Shown: positions 1-10,336, counted from the stretch's first letter. The stretch is DNA of 64,000 nt from Diphasiastrum complanatum (GCA_029204225.1 CM055112.1:29728703-29792702); one strand, 5' to 3'. The notes: a model not told the origin generated them from the letters alone. Program-made: numbers and translations.

Positions 1-220
1 TATCGAGGATGGCCGAACAATCGAAGATAACTGAATAAGAAAGGGTAACCGAATAGTCGAAGGTGACCGAACAATCGAGGAGACACTGTCACTAATTTCT
101 TTATATCTCTGCAGACTGTTAAGAAACAAGTGTATTTTTGTAGGGTATGCGAATGTACAAATATTTGCAACAACTAGTGATTAGAAGAGAACTAGGGATG
201 GAGAGGATAGAAATCCAACA
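1..220 (-). repeat. 3' LTR (partial) of a copia element
   Basis: On the minus strand a purine run is followed directly by TGTTGGATTT at 220, the usual arrangement of polypurine tract and 3' LTR start. The LTR runs off the left edge of the window, so its length and target duplication cannot be read. The first 100 bases hold a loose repeat of GACCGAACAATCGA-like units. The downstream pol remnant is on the same strand. Confidence 0.7.
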
Positions 221-230
221 CCCCCTCTTA
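221..230 (-). promoter_or_regulatory. Polypurine tract of the left copia element
   Basis: Minus strand TAAGAGGGGG sits immediately before the LTR start TGTTGG. This is the expected primer for plus-strand DNA synthesis. Confidence 0.7.
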
Positions 231-234
231 ATCT

Positions 235-1253
235 AGATCCTTGAATGCCCTAATTTTCAAATTCAAAATGACACGAAATTTTATGTGTGCTTCTTGATTT
301 AATCCTTTTGTAAATATATTAGCTGCCATGTACTGGGTTCTGCAAAATTTCAGACTTAACTCCTTGTTGAGTATCTCGCTCCTGATGTAGTGGTACTTAA
401 TCTCGATGTGCTTACTCCTAGATTGAAATCTAGGATTGATAGATAATGCAATAGCACTCTGATTGTTGCACTGAATTATTGTTGGAGCTCATTGTCTAAG
501 ACCAATATCAGACAATTAATTCCTCAACCAGATTGCCTCTTTGGTAGCTTGAGAGGCTGCAATGTATTCAAATTCTATAAATCACATTGCAATGGAGGTT
601 TGTTTACGATTGTTCCATGATATTGGACCGTTATTGAGCAGGAACACAAATTCAGAAGTTGATCTTCTGGTGTCGATATCGCTTGTCCAATTTGCATCTG
701 TATATCCATGAAGTGTATGGATATTGGATGAATTGACTCCACCATAGCAAAAATACCTAGGTCAATAGTAGCTCGTACATATCTGATTACTCTTAGAAGA
801 GCTTTCCGGTGGATCATACCAGGATTAGCCATGTATTGGCTCCAGGAGCTGATGGCGTATGCAAGATCGAGATCATTGCATACATTAGGGATCCGATGAT
901 TGATTGATATGGACACCCCTTCATTTCAGCCTTCTCCTCATTGGTCTGAGGGCATTGCTCCATGAATAATCTTAAATCTGAATCCATGGGATTATGTACA
1001 AACTTGCAATTCATGAAATTGAATTTCATTAGCAAAGTATAGAAGTACCTTTGTTGGGTAATATAGAGAAGTCTTTTGCTTCTGTCTCTATGGATCTGAA
1101 TGCTGAGACAGTAATGCGCTTCTCCAAGATCTCTATCATCTCAAAATTTTGGGATAGCATACTCTTAGTATTCTTTGTCAGTCTGATACTGTTGCTAAAC
1201 AACAATGTACCATCCACATAGAGTGTGATGATGACAAAGAATTGATTGACAAC
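235..1253 (-). pseudogene. Copia pol remnant: reverse transcriptase C-part and RNase H
   Basis: Minus-strand translation gives, in order, the RT catalytic stretch LYVDG (about 1200-1250; canonical YVDD has its second D changed to G), a segment like YQSIIGSLMYAM (about 900-930), the PDLAYA/SQYM block (about 820-870), an RNase H segment and a C-terminal tail ending near the purine tract. Frameshifts and stops break it into at least three pieces. The 5' part of pol is missing because an LTR of family A begins at 1254 inside the RT coding region. It resembles the copia element at 50384-54122 (shared YHSIIGS and SQYMSNP-type blocks). Confidence 0.85.
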
Positions 1254-2071
1254 TGTTGGGGATATTCCCAACAAAGAGTAAATAAATAAAATCCTCCAAT
1301 AAAATGTGTTGCGAGGGCATGACATCCTGCGTGTATAAGCCCATGGCCCAATGAGCACGCAATTGAAGTTGTAAATAAAATAAACTTGACTTGGGCCTTG
1401 TAATTAAAATAAAACTAGAGGCCCAATGTCATTTTTAAACTTAGAGATCACTTTTTAGAGTTGGGTCCAAATTGGGACTCACATGAATCTTGTAATTTCT
1501 AATGTATTTTTTGTGGACCCTTGGATCAAGTTGGGTCCAAGATGAATGGTTAGGATCATTGCGAATATTAGCCAATAAGATTGAGGGGCAAGGGCCTTCC
1601 CCATTTTATAAAAAGACACCATTTGTACAATATTTCCATGCTTAATGAGAAAGAGGAAACTCTACCATTTTTGGAAGAGAAGCATCCTCATTTGTTATTC
1701 ACTACTTGCTAATGCTCTTGATTGTGTTTTCCATTGCTTTCTATTTCCATGTTTATTGTTTGCCATAGTGAATGCTTTAGCAAGCATAAGAAGCATTTGA
1801 GCAAACCTCCACCCTCACTCTCTATCTCTCTCTCTTCCTCTCTTCTCTTCTCAACCTCTTCTTTTCTATCCCTTCCCTTCACCCAAACTATGATGAATGT
1901 TAGTGTAGAGGAGTAGAGTTAAAGAGGAGTAGCATAGTGGTGAGTAGAGTTAAGGGAGAAAGTAGAAATTTAACTAAAAGTAGCATCTATGCATAGTTAG
2001 GCACCTATCCAGTGATCTAACCTTTGTTGACGGGCAGAAGGGTTATACTATGAAAGATCTTCAACCCCACA
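1254..2071 (+). repeat. LTR family A, plus copy (818 bp)
   Basis: Starts TGTTGGGGATATTCC at 1254 and ends CA at 2071, one base before a primer binding site. Its reverse complement matches 14085-15029 along its length, including the cccaatgagcacgca block, the TATA box and a pyrimidine-rich tract (about 1810-1862) at the same relative place. It interrupts a copia RT, so it is younger than that element. No matching 3' LTR was found downstream on this strand. The bases flanking 1254 (ACAAC) and 15029 (GTTTC) are not a target duplication. Confidence 0.85.
1607..1614 (+). promoter_or_regulatory. TATA box of LTR family A
   Basis: TATAAAAA within ccccattttataaaaagacacc. The same box is conserved in the minus copy at 14675-14682, and a related aataaaag occurs at 33940 in the diverged third copy. 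Transcription would start about 30 bp downstream, before the pyrimidine tract. Confidence 0.65.
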
Positions 2072-2072
2072 G

Positions 2073-2090
2073 TGGTGCTATTGTCGGGGA
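2073..2090 (+). promoter_or_regulatory. Primer binding site, tRNA-Asp type
   Basis: TGGTGCTATTGTCGGGGA lies one base after the LTR end. It differs at a few positions from the TGGCGCCGTTGCCGGGGA site known from Athila and several Tat/Ogre retrotransposons. The minus copy at 14066-14083 (TGGTGCCGTTGTCGGGGA) is closer to that consensus. Confidence 0.8.
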
Positions 2091-2745
2091 TAGGTTTCCA
2101 CTAACTAGTTTAGTTGCATTTTAGCTATTTTTCTTGCTTTTTAGAGTAGTTTAGGTAGATTTTTGGGAGTTTAGAGTTAGTTTTTAGTATTTTTTTTGTG
2201 TTTGGACTGTTCACAGCTAGCGGAGGAGGTGTGAGAGAGTAGAGGAGGCCCTGAACAACTCTAAGGGCTTGAAACCCAAACCAATCATCCAAAAAACTCA
2301 AAAAACACACCAATCTCCATTTTGGAGGGAAAAAGAGGCAAAAAACTCATCAGATTTTTATATCTCCAAAATTAGTAGGAATTAACCCTTGCATGACTGG
2401 CAGTAGCTCCAGGGTACTGTCCCAGACCTGCATAGAAGCCAGCGAGAGTTAGTTCCAAGCAGATTGTAAAAATCAGAGAAAAATCATAAAAAATTCAAAA
2501 AACCCTTGAAAAAATCCAAAAAAATTCAAATCTTCATAAGAACTCTCGTAGAGCCCTCTGAAGTTCCATCTCAGTGAGACCAGGACACAGAGAGACTTGC
2601 GAGAGTTAGTTTTATAACTAAGTGCCTATGCGAGGGTTCCCAGTGAAAAAAGGTGGGAAAGTACTAGTGAACCCTCGCAGACAGTGAAATTTTCAGTTCC
2701 AGTGATCAAGAACTCTCGCAGAGGATTCTGAAGTTCCATCTCAGT
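2091..2745 (+). other. Untranslated leader of the plus family-A element
   Basis: No coding frame. The stretch mirrors the leader of the minus element (12722-14065) but is shorter. It contains repeated 'aactctcgca/gagagtt' phrases and several 'ttccatctcagtg' blocks. At about 2745 the leader joins directly to the middle of gag, so about 1 kb (rest of leader plus N-terminal gag) has been deleted relative to the minus copy. Confidence 0.7.
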
Positions 2746-3345
2746 GCCCTGACTCCCGATCATGCGGTGATCATGTGGTTCTTAGTCGGATTACCATGAA
2801 GCATTAGAAGAGAACTGAAAAGATGGGAGCAGTACACTACTTTGCAAGAAGCTATGGAAGATGCCATCAGGGAAGAGGATGAGGGACCTGACAACGAATA
2901 TCCTTCCACCCACACTCCTACTCCCTCGATCGGATCATCATCGTCAAACGCATCCGCTCTATCCACAGAACTGTTGTTGGAGCAAATGACAAAATTACAC
3001 AAACAGTAGATGGAACAACTTACGGCGCAGTTTGACCAGAAACTGAAGGCCTTACAAGGAACTATAGCAGTAATTCCACATCAACCGGAACCAACCCAGC
3101 TGAAGTATCCTCGACAAGAGAATGTAAGGTGTTCAGTATGCACGCAAAGCAAAACCATACAGCGAACGAGTGTCCAGTCCTAAAGCAAAATATGAGACTG
3201 ACACATAGATTCTGCCATCTGTGCAATGCAACATCACACGATACGACATTTTTTCCGTTTAACCCCAGGGTTGTTCAACAGAAGAGAATTCCCTATCAGA
3301 CTTCTTATCCTTATCATCAGGGGCCCCTTCATAGTGGAATGGATC
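2746..3345 (+). pseudogene. gag C-terminal part with zinc knuckles, family-A gypsy element
   Basis: The frame reads LTPDHAVIMWFL, then an acidic and Ser/Thr-rich linker, then two zinc-knuckle-like blocks (CSVC... and CHLCNATSHDTTF near 3130-3250), matching the minus-strand gag at 11433-12719. The last Cys of the second knuckle is replaced by Phe. In-frame stops occur (near 2800, 3010 and 3180). Gag would form the virus-like particle; this copy cannot, because its N-terminal half is deleted. Confidence 0.8.
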
Positions 3346-3530
3346 TTGTCCATTTCAAAGTTTCCTAGGCTACCTGAAAATTGCCTATTGACCATTTTCC
3401 GTTCCACGGACAAAATTACATTATATCCATTGGCTTTGTCCCCGCAGTCGTTGTCATTGGCGTTTGCAGCACTCGCCCTGAGAATACAAATTCACCGTTC
3501 CTCCCACATCACCAAGCCCGGAGATCCATC
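3346..3530 (+). other. Junction zone between gag and integrase remnants
   Basis: Between the gag zinc knuckle and the first integrase segment no protease or reverse transcriptase can be found. A short frame (ending AALALRIQI) might be the tail of an RNase H-like domain, as often precedes integrase in Tat-type elements, but this is weak. Confidence 0.3.
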
Positions 3531-4089
3531 CGGTTGATCTTGAAAGCTAGACCTTATTAGCTGATTGCCGGCCAGTTGTATCGAAGAGGTCCAGATAGAA
3601 TTCTTCGACGGTGTATTCGTCCTCATGAGATCACCCAGATCATTTTGCTTTCCCATGAAGGCATGGATGGAGGTCATTTTGCATCTGACATTACAGTTTG
3701 CAAGATCCTGCAATCAGGATGTTGGTGGCCAACTATTCATAAAGACATAGAGGTATACTTGAAAAAGTGCGATGTGTGCCAAAGGGCAAGAAGACCAACG
3801 AGATTGAACTATGATCTACTGCACCCAGTCTTAGCCCAAGCACCGTTCGAAAAATGGGGATTGGATTATATTGGTCCAATTCACCCTGCAGCAAGGAGTT
3901 CCCAGGCTCGATACATAATCGTAGCCACAGACTACCTCACCAAATGGGTCGAAGCCAAGGCAGTACGAGTAGCAGACGCTAGGACCACTGCCAAGTTCCT
4001 TTATGAAAATATCATCGTGCGCTTTGGATGCCCGGTGGAACTAGTCAGTGATCGCGGAAGCCATTTCATGAACGAGACCATCAAGGTCC
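3531..4089 (+). pseudogene. Gypsy integrase fragment 1 (zinc finger and first two catalytic Asp)
   Basis: Shows an HHCC zinc finger (HEGMDGGHFA ... KKCDVCQR, about 3650-3785), then the core with GLDYIGPI (first catalytic Asp) and ELVSDRGSHF (second catalytic Asp, about 4040). The frame breaks off before the catalytic Glu at about 4089, where a piece of LTR sequence begins. A second integrase lies further on at 5195-6424, so this one is a duplicate segment rather than the normal pol end. Confidence 0.85.
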
Positions 4090-4233
4090 CAGAGTAAATA
4101 AATAAAATCCTCCAATAAAATGTGTTGCGAGGGCATGGCATCCAACGTGTATAAGCCCATGGCCCAATGAGCACGCAATTGAAGTTGTAAATAAAATAAA
4201 CTTGACTTGGGCCTTGTAATTAAAATAAAACTA
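4090..4233 (+). repeat. Internal piece of LTR family A embedded in pol
   Basis: About 144 bp almost identical to 1267-1411 of the plus LTR (start agagtaaataaataaaatcc, end ...aataaaacta). It lacks the first 13 bases of the LTR and everything after its first 157 bases, so it is not an insertion of an LTR. It sits between integrase fragment 1 and the RT segment. Confidence 0.85.
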
Positions 4234-5190
4234 AGTAGCATTTTATGATCTCATTGGTGACAACCTTGAGATCTATTTTGATGACCTTGGGGTGCATTCG
4301 GAAGAATCCACGCACCTGGCCGTACTCGAACGTATTTTCATACAATGCCAGAGGTATGGTATTTCTCTTAATCCTGAAAAATGTCAGATATGGGTCACTC
4401 ACGGCGTCTACTTGCTCACATTGTATTGCGCAATGGGATTGCCACCGACCCAGAGAAGATCAAAGTCATCGTTGAGAGGCCAGAACCTAAAACGGTCCAA
4501 GACGCTTATTGTTTTATGGGTCACGCTAATCACTATCATTGCCAAATTCGCAATTCTGCTAGTAAAGCACGATGGATATACAGAGTGACCGTAAATCCTA
4601 AGTGGACGGATGAATAGAAAAAGGCCTTTCAAGAACTCAAACACGCCTTGACAACTGCTCCTATCTTGCGAGCTCCAGATTACATGAAGGAGTTTCACGT
4701 GCACACTGATGCATCGAAGTTTGCCATTGGTGTAGTGCTAACTCAACCTGGAGAGTATAAGAAGGACTATCCAATTCGTTTCCTTAGTAGGCAATTAATA
4801 TTTGCGGAGATGAACTACACCACAACCGAGAGGGAAGCATTAGCGAGGATTTATGCCATCCAGAAGTTTCGACATATCTTCTAGGTAAACCCTTTGTATT
4901 TTTCATAGATCATCAAGTGTTACTTTACCTCGTGAACAAAACTTGCACAACAGGTAGAATCACATGTTGGTTGCTATTACTACAAGAATTCAAATTTTGT
5001 ATTTTTGTGCGCAAAGGATCGCAACATTTTGTCGTTGATCATCTATTCAGAATACCGAGTGATGAGAAACCAACGGAGGACATCAATGATGACCTACCCA
5101 ATGCAATACTTTTTCAAGTTGACTGTACCCCCATGTGGGCCAAAGACATCATAGAGTTTTTAATGACAGGGGCGCTAGATCTGACATTGT
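4234..5190 (+). pseudogene. Gypsy reverse transcriptase C-part and RNase H, family-A element
   Basis: Begins HDLIGDNLEIYFDDL, the RT active-site region (YFDD for the usual Y-I/V-DD), then the thumb (GISLNPEKC), then RNase H with HVHTDASKFAIGVVL (Asp), TTTEREALA (Glu) and FFIDHQ (Asp), and a tail like DHLFRIPSDEKP near 5040-5075. Frameshifts occur near 4400 and 4600 and a stop near 4880. The RT fingers and palm start are missing. Confidence 0.85.
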
Positions 5191-5194
5191 CGAA

Positions 5195-6424
5195 ACCTGC
5201 CCAACGCGCACTTATCTACAAGGTGGCACCCTATACACTTATAGTGGGGCAACTTTATAGAAAGGGTGCAGACGGTGTGATTAGATGATGTTTGACTGAG
5301 GGCGAGATTATTTCCATCATATCCTTGCTACACGAAGGAGTTGGTGGTGGACACTTTGCCTCAGAAAACACAGCTAGGAAGATCTTACTAGCTGGGTATT
5401 GGTGGCCTTCGTTATTTAAGGACACTCATAACTTTGTAAAGGTTGTGATGTGTGCCAAAGAGCCAAAAGGCCACAATTTTCAGATTATATGCTTTAACCC
5501 CCATCTTATCTGAACAAGCATTTTTTAAATGGGGTATTGATTATGTAGGACCAATCAGTCCCGCCGCGTGATTCACACAAGCAAGATATATTATCGTGGC
5601 AACAGATTATTGCACGAAGTGGGCAAAGGCTTGGGCGGTAAAGAACGTCGATGCCAAAACCACTGCTCGGTTTCTTTATGAGCAGATCATTGTACGATTT
5701 GGTTGCCCACTCGAAATCGTCAGCGATAGGGGTACACGCTTTTTGAACACAGTAATTGAACACTTGTTGTTGACCTTCCTAGTTGTTCATCGCAAAAGTG
5801 TCCCATATTACCCAAGATGTAACAGGCAGGCTGAGTCCACGAATAAGGTCCTATGCGAAATCCTCACGAAGACGGTGGAAGCCAGTCGGTCGGATTGCCG
5901 CTTTATGGGCATATCAAACAACACCCAAAAAGGCTACTGGCACGACACCATTCCAACTCATGTATGGACAAGAGGCCGTGATGCCTGTAGAATTTTGTGT
6001 CCCATCTTTATGGGTAGCCTACGATTTGAAACTAGACGAAAGTCAGATCCTTGCCCATAGGCTATTCCACCTCCATAAGCTTTGGAAACAAGAGTCATTG
6101 TGTGCACACACAACAAGTGCACAAAAGATGTCAACAAGATTGGCATGACCGCCATATTAAGTTGAAGGAATTTAAAGAAGGAGATAGAGTCCTTCTCTAT
6201 CAAACGAAAGTACATAAGGGCAAACTTAAGTTTACTGGCCAAGGTCCCTATATCATTGATCAGATTTTTGCTTCGGGCTACGCTAAACTTAAAACCCTCG
6301 ATGACATCCCACTGGACACGGTAGTGAACGGGAGTAGATTATGGCGATATCATGAGCCCTGCTATTCCGTAGACATGTACAGATTGATTATGTGTTATGT
6401 GTGTGTGCATGCATGTCTGTAATT
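5195..6424 (+). pseudogene. Gypsy integrase 2, all three domains, frameshifted
   Basis: Order: zinc finger region (LLHEGVGGGHFASENTARK, about 5320-5460), core with GIDYVGPI (about 5530), EIVSDRGTRFLN (about 5720) and NRQAESTNK carrying the catalytic Glu (about 5820), and a C-terminal domain (EFKEGDRVLLYQ ... GQGPYII, about 6165-6260). Several frameshifts (about 5440, 5780, 5880, 6100) and stops make it inactive. The Asp-Asp-Glu residues themselves are visible across frames. Confidence 0.85.
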
Positions 6425-6784
6425 TCTGCTGTTTTGTGATAATGTTCATTTTTTTTAATTCATTTTTTACACCCTTTTTTGTTGAATTGCCTGCATGTTT
6501 AACAATCAATACTTAGGATAGTTTAGGTCCGAATTCTCGCAAATCTACATCACTTCTATCACTATTGTACAGGTTTCAGGTAACAGCATGCATGACCATT
6601 GACAATCATGTCCTAAAATAGTAATTATCATCTAGGTTGGAGCTAGCATCACTTATTCTTGCAATCAATTGCAAAGAATTTATCTTTCTCTAAAAAAAAA
6701 AAGAGAGAGAGACCAGTCGCATAAGCTATCAGGCATCATATTATCTATATTGTGGAGTCCTAGAACTAAGCAAAGTGATTAGAC
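6425..6784 (+). other. Spacer between integrase and the downstream frame
   Basis: No frame of note. T-rich, with an A-run followed by agagagagag at 6692-6711. It separates the pol remnant from the downstream coding region in the same orientation. Confidence 0.5.
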
Positions 6785-7396
6785 ATGAAACCTCGCAGGT
6801 ACACTCAAGAAATTCACTTGGTCTCATTTACTGATTTTTTCCAAAAGTTAGCAGTGTCTCGTCCTTTCTTGGAGCGGCTAAACTTCGACACACGACTTAT
6901 CTCCGGTGTGCAACATGAATGCTTGGTGCGTGCGGCTTATTCTACATTTGATGATGAGCCCCAGACATTCAGGATTCCTAGACACAACGACGAGAATCCA
7001 ATTCCTATCTCACCACATATCCTAAGCCACTTGGGGTTCCCGAATGAAGGAGAGCCTATGCACGGCAGAGGGCAATATTTTGATAGAAATTACTTGACGC
7101 ATCTCTGTACGGAAGACGGTGACACCTCCATCTATAACAATGACGGTTACACTGTCAAACTCATCTCGGATCCAGGACTTAGGGCAACGGCAGACCTTCT
7201 TGCATTACTCACTGAGGTACACTCATCAAGAATTGACAGGATTTCGAGCAGCACTTTATTCGCCCTATCATTTGGCTTGGAGGAACCTGTTACCCGTCAC
7301 TTCATGTGGGCAGAAAAGATAAGTATCAAATTATGTGCAACACTCAAAGCAAGAAAACCTCTCACAAAGTGTGATATCTCCTGCATATGCTCGTAA
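6785..7396 (+). CDS. Post-integrase frame, N-terminal segment (unknown domain)
   Basis: Open frame of 203 codons starting MKPRRYTQEIHLVSFTD. It looks like a folded, mixed-charge domain with no signal peptide, membrane segment, zinc motif or recognisable catalytic motif. The sense matches pol, 360 bases downstream of integrase, the place where Athila/Tat-type elements can carry an extra (in Athila sometimes env-like) frame. Reading continues after a shift near 7330 in frame 3. I do not recognise the family; the start Met is the first in the frame and is not otherwise supported. Confidence 0.5.
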   Translation: MKPRRYTQEIHLVSFTDFFQKLAVSRPFLERLNFDTRLISGVQHECLVRAAYSTFDDEPQTFRIPRHNDENPIPISPHILSHLGFPNEGEPMHGRGQYFDRNYLTHLCTEDGDTSIYNNDGYTVKLISDPGLRATADLLALLTEVHSSRIDRISSSTLFALSFGLEEPVTRHFMWAEKISIKLCATLKARKPLTKCDISCICS

Positions 7397-7574
7397 GCAA
7401 ACATTACTTGGGTGATTCCCTAGCATTCTTGCTCGAGTGCAAGAGAAATATCCAAACGTGCCACATACCACCTCGACACAAACTTAGCACCCCAAGAGGA
7501 TAAAGGGGGGAGAGGCAAAGGCAACAAGCAAGCCAGCACCCAAACGGTGCCACATCACTAGCATAAACACACCA

Positions 7575-8708
7575 GTGTCACTCACACGAGGCACGGAAGC
7601 AGAGTTAGAGTCACACCGATTAATAGAGCATGCCCATAGCCAACACACAAAAGAACATTCAGAGGGCCACACACAAGGTACAGACTCATCCAGTAGTAGC
7701 AAACAGCACTTGTGCAAATCCACCAGCCAAGGGCATGGAAATATCAACGAAATGGGAGACACAGCACAATCACCTTATCCAATGCCTAAAGACACCTCAA
7801 TAGTGAAAATCATGGAAGCCATTGAAGAAGAATTGATTGCAACATCAAATCCTTTGACGAGACATTCTGAGGCAAAGGAGCCTGAGGCTGAACCTGGTGT
7901 CCCACCTGTGTCGTTCATGGTAAGTGACCCACCAACCACCATTTAATCAACTCCCATCACATCAACCATCATTGTCACACTACCCATCGCACTCACCCTC
8001 ACCACTACACCCCCTATTGTCTCCACAAACACACTCCCACTCTGCACCACACCAGTCACAACCACCTCTATGCAATCTCCGATGCATTTTCCAAATGTCT
8101 TTGACGCATCCTTCAACATTGAAGAATTCTCACTTTCACTGTTAAACACGCCACCTCCTACCACCGCACCATGTCCTACACCCACCACTATCGCTACTGC
8201 CACCACTTCCACAATACTTTCCACTTCTTCGATCACAAATGCCGACCCATCTCCAATCCCTATCACCCTCACTCAAACATCACACCCTCCATCTGCTCAA
8301 TTCGTCCATCATGAATAGTACACCACATTGTACCAAAACGTACAACAAAATCTCCCACCATCCTACGCACCTACCTCTTAACAGTATCCTCCTATTGGGG
8401 AGTGGTAGTACCTTCCGGAAAATGTGTGATGGGCCATCAACGCTCAAAGTGATGCCATGCATTACCTCTACTCTTCAATCAATGAGTATTAGAATTGGTG
8501 CAACTTCTCGCAAGGGTAAAACATGCAGCTGACAAACAAGGTACAAGAATGGCAGATTTATTCCACAGAATTAGAACAAGAGGTCGCTCAATCAAAAAAC
8601 AAAGAAAGAAAACTCATGTCTGACCTCAAAGAGCTGCACCCAAATAACAAGGACATTCACGCATGCTTACAACGTAGGGATGATCTCATCAAGACCCTAG
8701 AAACATAG
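7575..8708 (+). pseudogene. Post-integrase frame, middle segment (Pro/Thr/Ser/His-rich, then coiled coil)
   Basis: Frame 3 reads from 7575 to 8708 through several stops (7944, 8316, four between 8319 and 8522, 8706). First comes a hydrophilic stretch rich in His, Ser and Glu. Then a Pro/Thr/Ser/His-rich low-complexity stretch (about 7924-8310). Then a Tyr/Asn-rich part (about 8320-8510), and finally a charged helix with heptad-like spacing (ELEQEVAQSKNKERKLMSDL, about 8570-8630). The frame stays the same on both sides of each stop, which suggests one ancestral coding region that has decayed. Confidence 0.45.
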
Positions 8709-8750
8709 TTAGAAGGTGAACGATGAAGCCACAGGAACTTACGGACCGCT

Positions 8751-9443
8751 ATGATGGGCAATACTCAATGGATTGATTTCAATCGGTTCCAAGCACCAGC
8801 AATTCCAAAAGGCATCGTAATACTTCTCACTGCCTATCAGAAGTTAACTCAGGTACTGATGGTGAATCAAGCACAAGCACAACAATTGCAGCAGGCCAAT
8901 CTAGCAAATCAAACTGCGCTCAACACACAGATTGAGGAGCTAGAAGGACAACTAGAAACATTATGCCAACAACTACCAACATTACACACAAAGCATGAAG
9001 AAACACACGCCAAGCACCATAGACAACAAGATGTAGGAACTGATGATCCTGGACCTTCGCGCTACATAGGACAACAACGGGATAATCTAGGGTATCTCTT
9101 AGCAATGGTGGAACCTCAAAGCACACAAGGGAGTACTACCATGAACCACGAACGAGGCATCTCAGCTGAAGAGCCTAACCCCACTGCCACTCAACCCGAC
9201 ACCACCTATCAAGCCTCATCACCCTCACTCGATGACACACCCATCTCCCCACCACATGAACAATCACCTCACCACCCTGACACTCAACCTCGTTCACCAT
9301 CCACTACTTATCTACTCCGCAAATACCCAACCCTCCCCCGTGAACTTTTCACAACCATGCCAAACCCTCCACCACCCACACTTACCACAACTACAGAGGT
9401 ACGACACAAAATCACGTCGAAGAATCCTAGTCGACAGATGTAA
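8751..9443 (+). CDS. Post-integrase frame, Gln-rich coiled coil and Pro/Thr-rich segment
   Basis: Open frame of 230 codons in the same frame 3 as the flanking segments. Residues about 30-85 form a Gln/Leu-rich helix with heptad pattern (QAQAQQLQQANLANQTAL, IEELEGQLETL), a likely coiled coil. Residues about 125-205 are rich in Pro, Ser and Thr. A single TAA at 9441-9443 separates it from the next segment, which starts at the following base in the same frame. Oligomerisation is a reasonable guess from the coil; no function is known. Confidence 0.5.
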   Translation: MMGNTQWIDFNRFQAPAIPKGIVILLTAYQKLTQVLMVNQAQAQQLQQANLANQTALNTQIEELEGQLETLCQQLPTLHTKHEETHAKHHRQQDVGTDDPGPSRYIGQQRDNLGYLLAMVEPQSTQGSTTMNHERGISAEEPNPTATQPDTTYQASSPSLDDTPISPPHEQSPHHPDTQPRSPSTTYLLRKYPTLPRELFTTMPNPPPPTLTTTTEVRHKITSKNPSRQM

Positions 9444-10082
9444 ATGTCAGAGGAGTTTAATAAAGCATATCCAAACTGGGAGGACCAAGGCAGGTACGCT
9501 CTTCCCGATTTTATGACATGTAAATCTCACAAGCAGAAAGTGTTAGCATTGGAGCTGCAACCTCAGTGGCGACGTGCTATGATTTTGAAAAATGCACATG
9601 CTTTCGAGCGCTATATCACGGCACCAAATAAAATGCGTGTCAATCCAACATATTATCCCATAAGGCGCAGAGAAGTATTTGCACCAGAAAGAGTTCCTAA
9701 TAGAATATATTGGCCAATTCTACCTAAAGAAGTTCAGACCAATGATCCAGCGGCCGATTTTATAGCCAATTGCAACTATTTCTACCGGAGACATCATACA
9801 AATCCAGACCGCCATGTTAGGTACTTTGCAGATCATTGCAGCCTAATATCATTCCTTTCTACCTTAAATTGTTTCTGGGATAGAGATCTGCCGCCAAGAG
9901 TTTTGGATCTAAATAAGCCCCTAAGCATACCCATGGATCACATCAATGTGGCAAGGCTTTACTATCGGACGACAATCACCAACAAACTTCACGTTGCCAT
10001 GGTTGAATCTTTATACGTGTACGGATTTCTACAGAACATGCTTGATTACTATCTAGTGCAACCATTTTTGGGCAAAATTTGA
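9444..10082 (+). CDS. Post-integrase frame, C-terminal globular segment
   Basis: Open frame of 212 codons. It has the look of a compact domain rich in aromatic and basic residues (KAYPNWEDQGRYALPDFM near the start; ADFIANCNYFYRRHH in the middle; LDYYLVQPFLGKI at the end). No transmembrane helix of usual length is visible, which argues against a retroviral-type envelope protein. A polypurine tract follows 126 bases downstream, so the region lies between integrase and the 3' LTR of the element it came from. Family not recognised. Confidence 0.5.
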   Translation: MSEEFNKAYPNWEDQGRYALPDFMTCKSHKQKVLALELQPQWRRAMILKNAHAFERYITAPNKMRVNPTYYPIRRREVFAPERVPNRIYWPILPKEVQTNDPAADFIANCNYFYRRHHTNPDRHVRYFADHCSLISFLSTLNCFWDRDLPPRVLDLNKPLSIPMDHINVARLYYRTTITNKLHVAMVESLYVYGFLQNMLDYYLVQPFLGKI

Positions 10083-10207
10083 TTCGAGAAAATGGAACAG
10101 ATTGGTAAAGAAGTTCATAAAATCTGGGTCGCCATCAATGCAGAGCTGCAGGAAGACCAAACAAGACAACAGGCAGCAACAATTGGCATGGGACTGCCAA
10201 TTTTTTG

Positions 10208-10219
10208 ATGGAGGGGATA
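10208..10219 (+). promoter_or_regulatory. Polypurine tract
   Basis: ATGGAGGGGATA followed two bases later by TGTAGG at 10221. The position after the downstream frame fits the plus-strand primer and start of a 3' LTR. Confidence 0.55.
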
Positions 10220-10220
10220 A

Positions 10221-10336
10221 TGTAGGTTGATATTCTATGAATATTTGAGCCATCATGAAAAAGATACAGACTTAAGCCTAGAACTGGATCAGTCAAGTTT
10301 AGGCCGTCATTGAATTAGGTTAAACCATCATTTGAG
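10221..10336 (+). repeat. Possible start of a truncated 3' LTR
   Basis: TGTAGGTTGATATTC shares only its first 15 bases or so with the family-A LTR start (TGTTGGGGATATTCC). After that no similarity is obvious. It ends where minus-strand sequence of the facing element begins (about 10337-10370). It could be the stub of a different LTR. Confidence 0.3.

Noticed and set aside
1722-1916. Plus-strand frame in the family-A LTR
   Set aside because: It lies across the pyrimidine tract of the LTR and is not conserved as a frame in the other copies.
2760-3002. Minus-strand frame over the plus-strand gag (and its mirror at 12031-12273)
   Set aside because: It is the antisense reading of the Gag Ser/Asp-rich linker; both elements show it because they share gag.
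9444-10082. An envelope glycoprotein
   Set aside because: No signal peptide, membrane helix or cleavage-like site can be seen in this segment or in the rest of 6785-10082.
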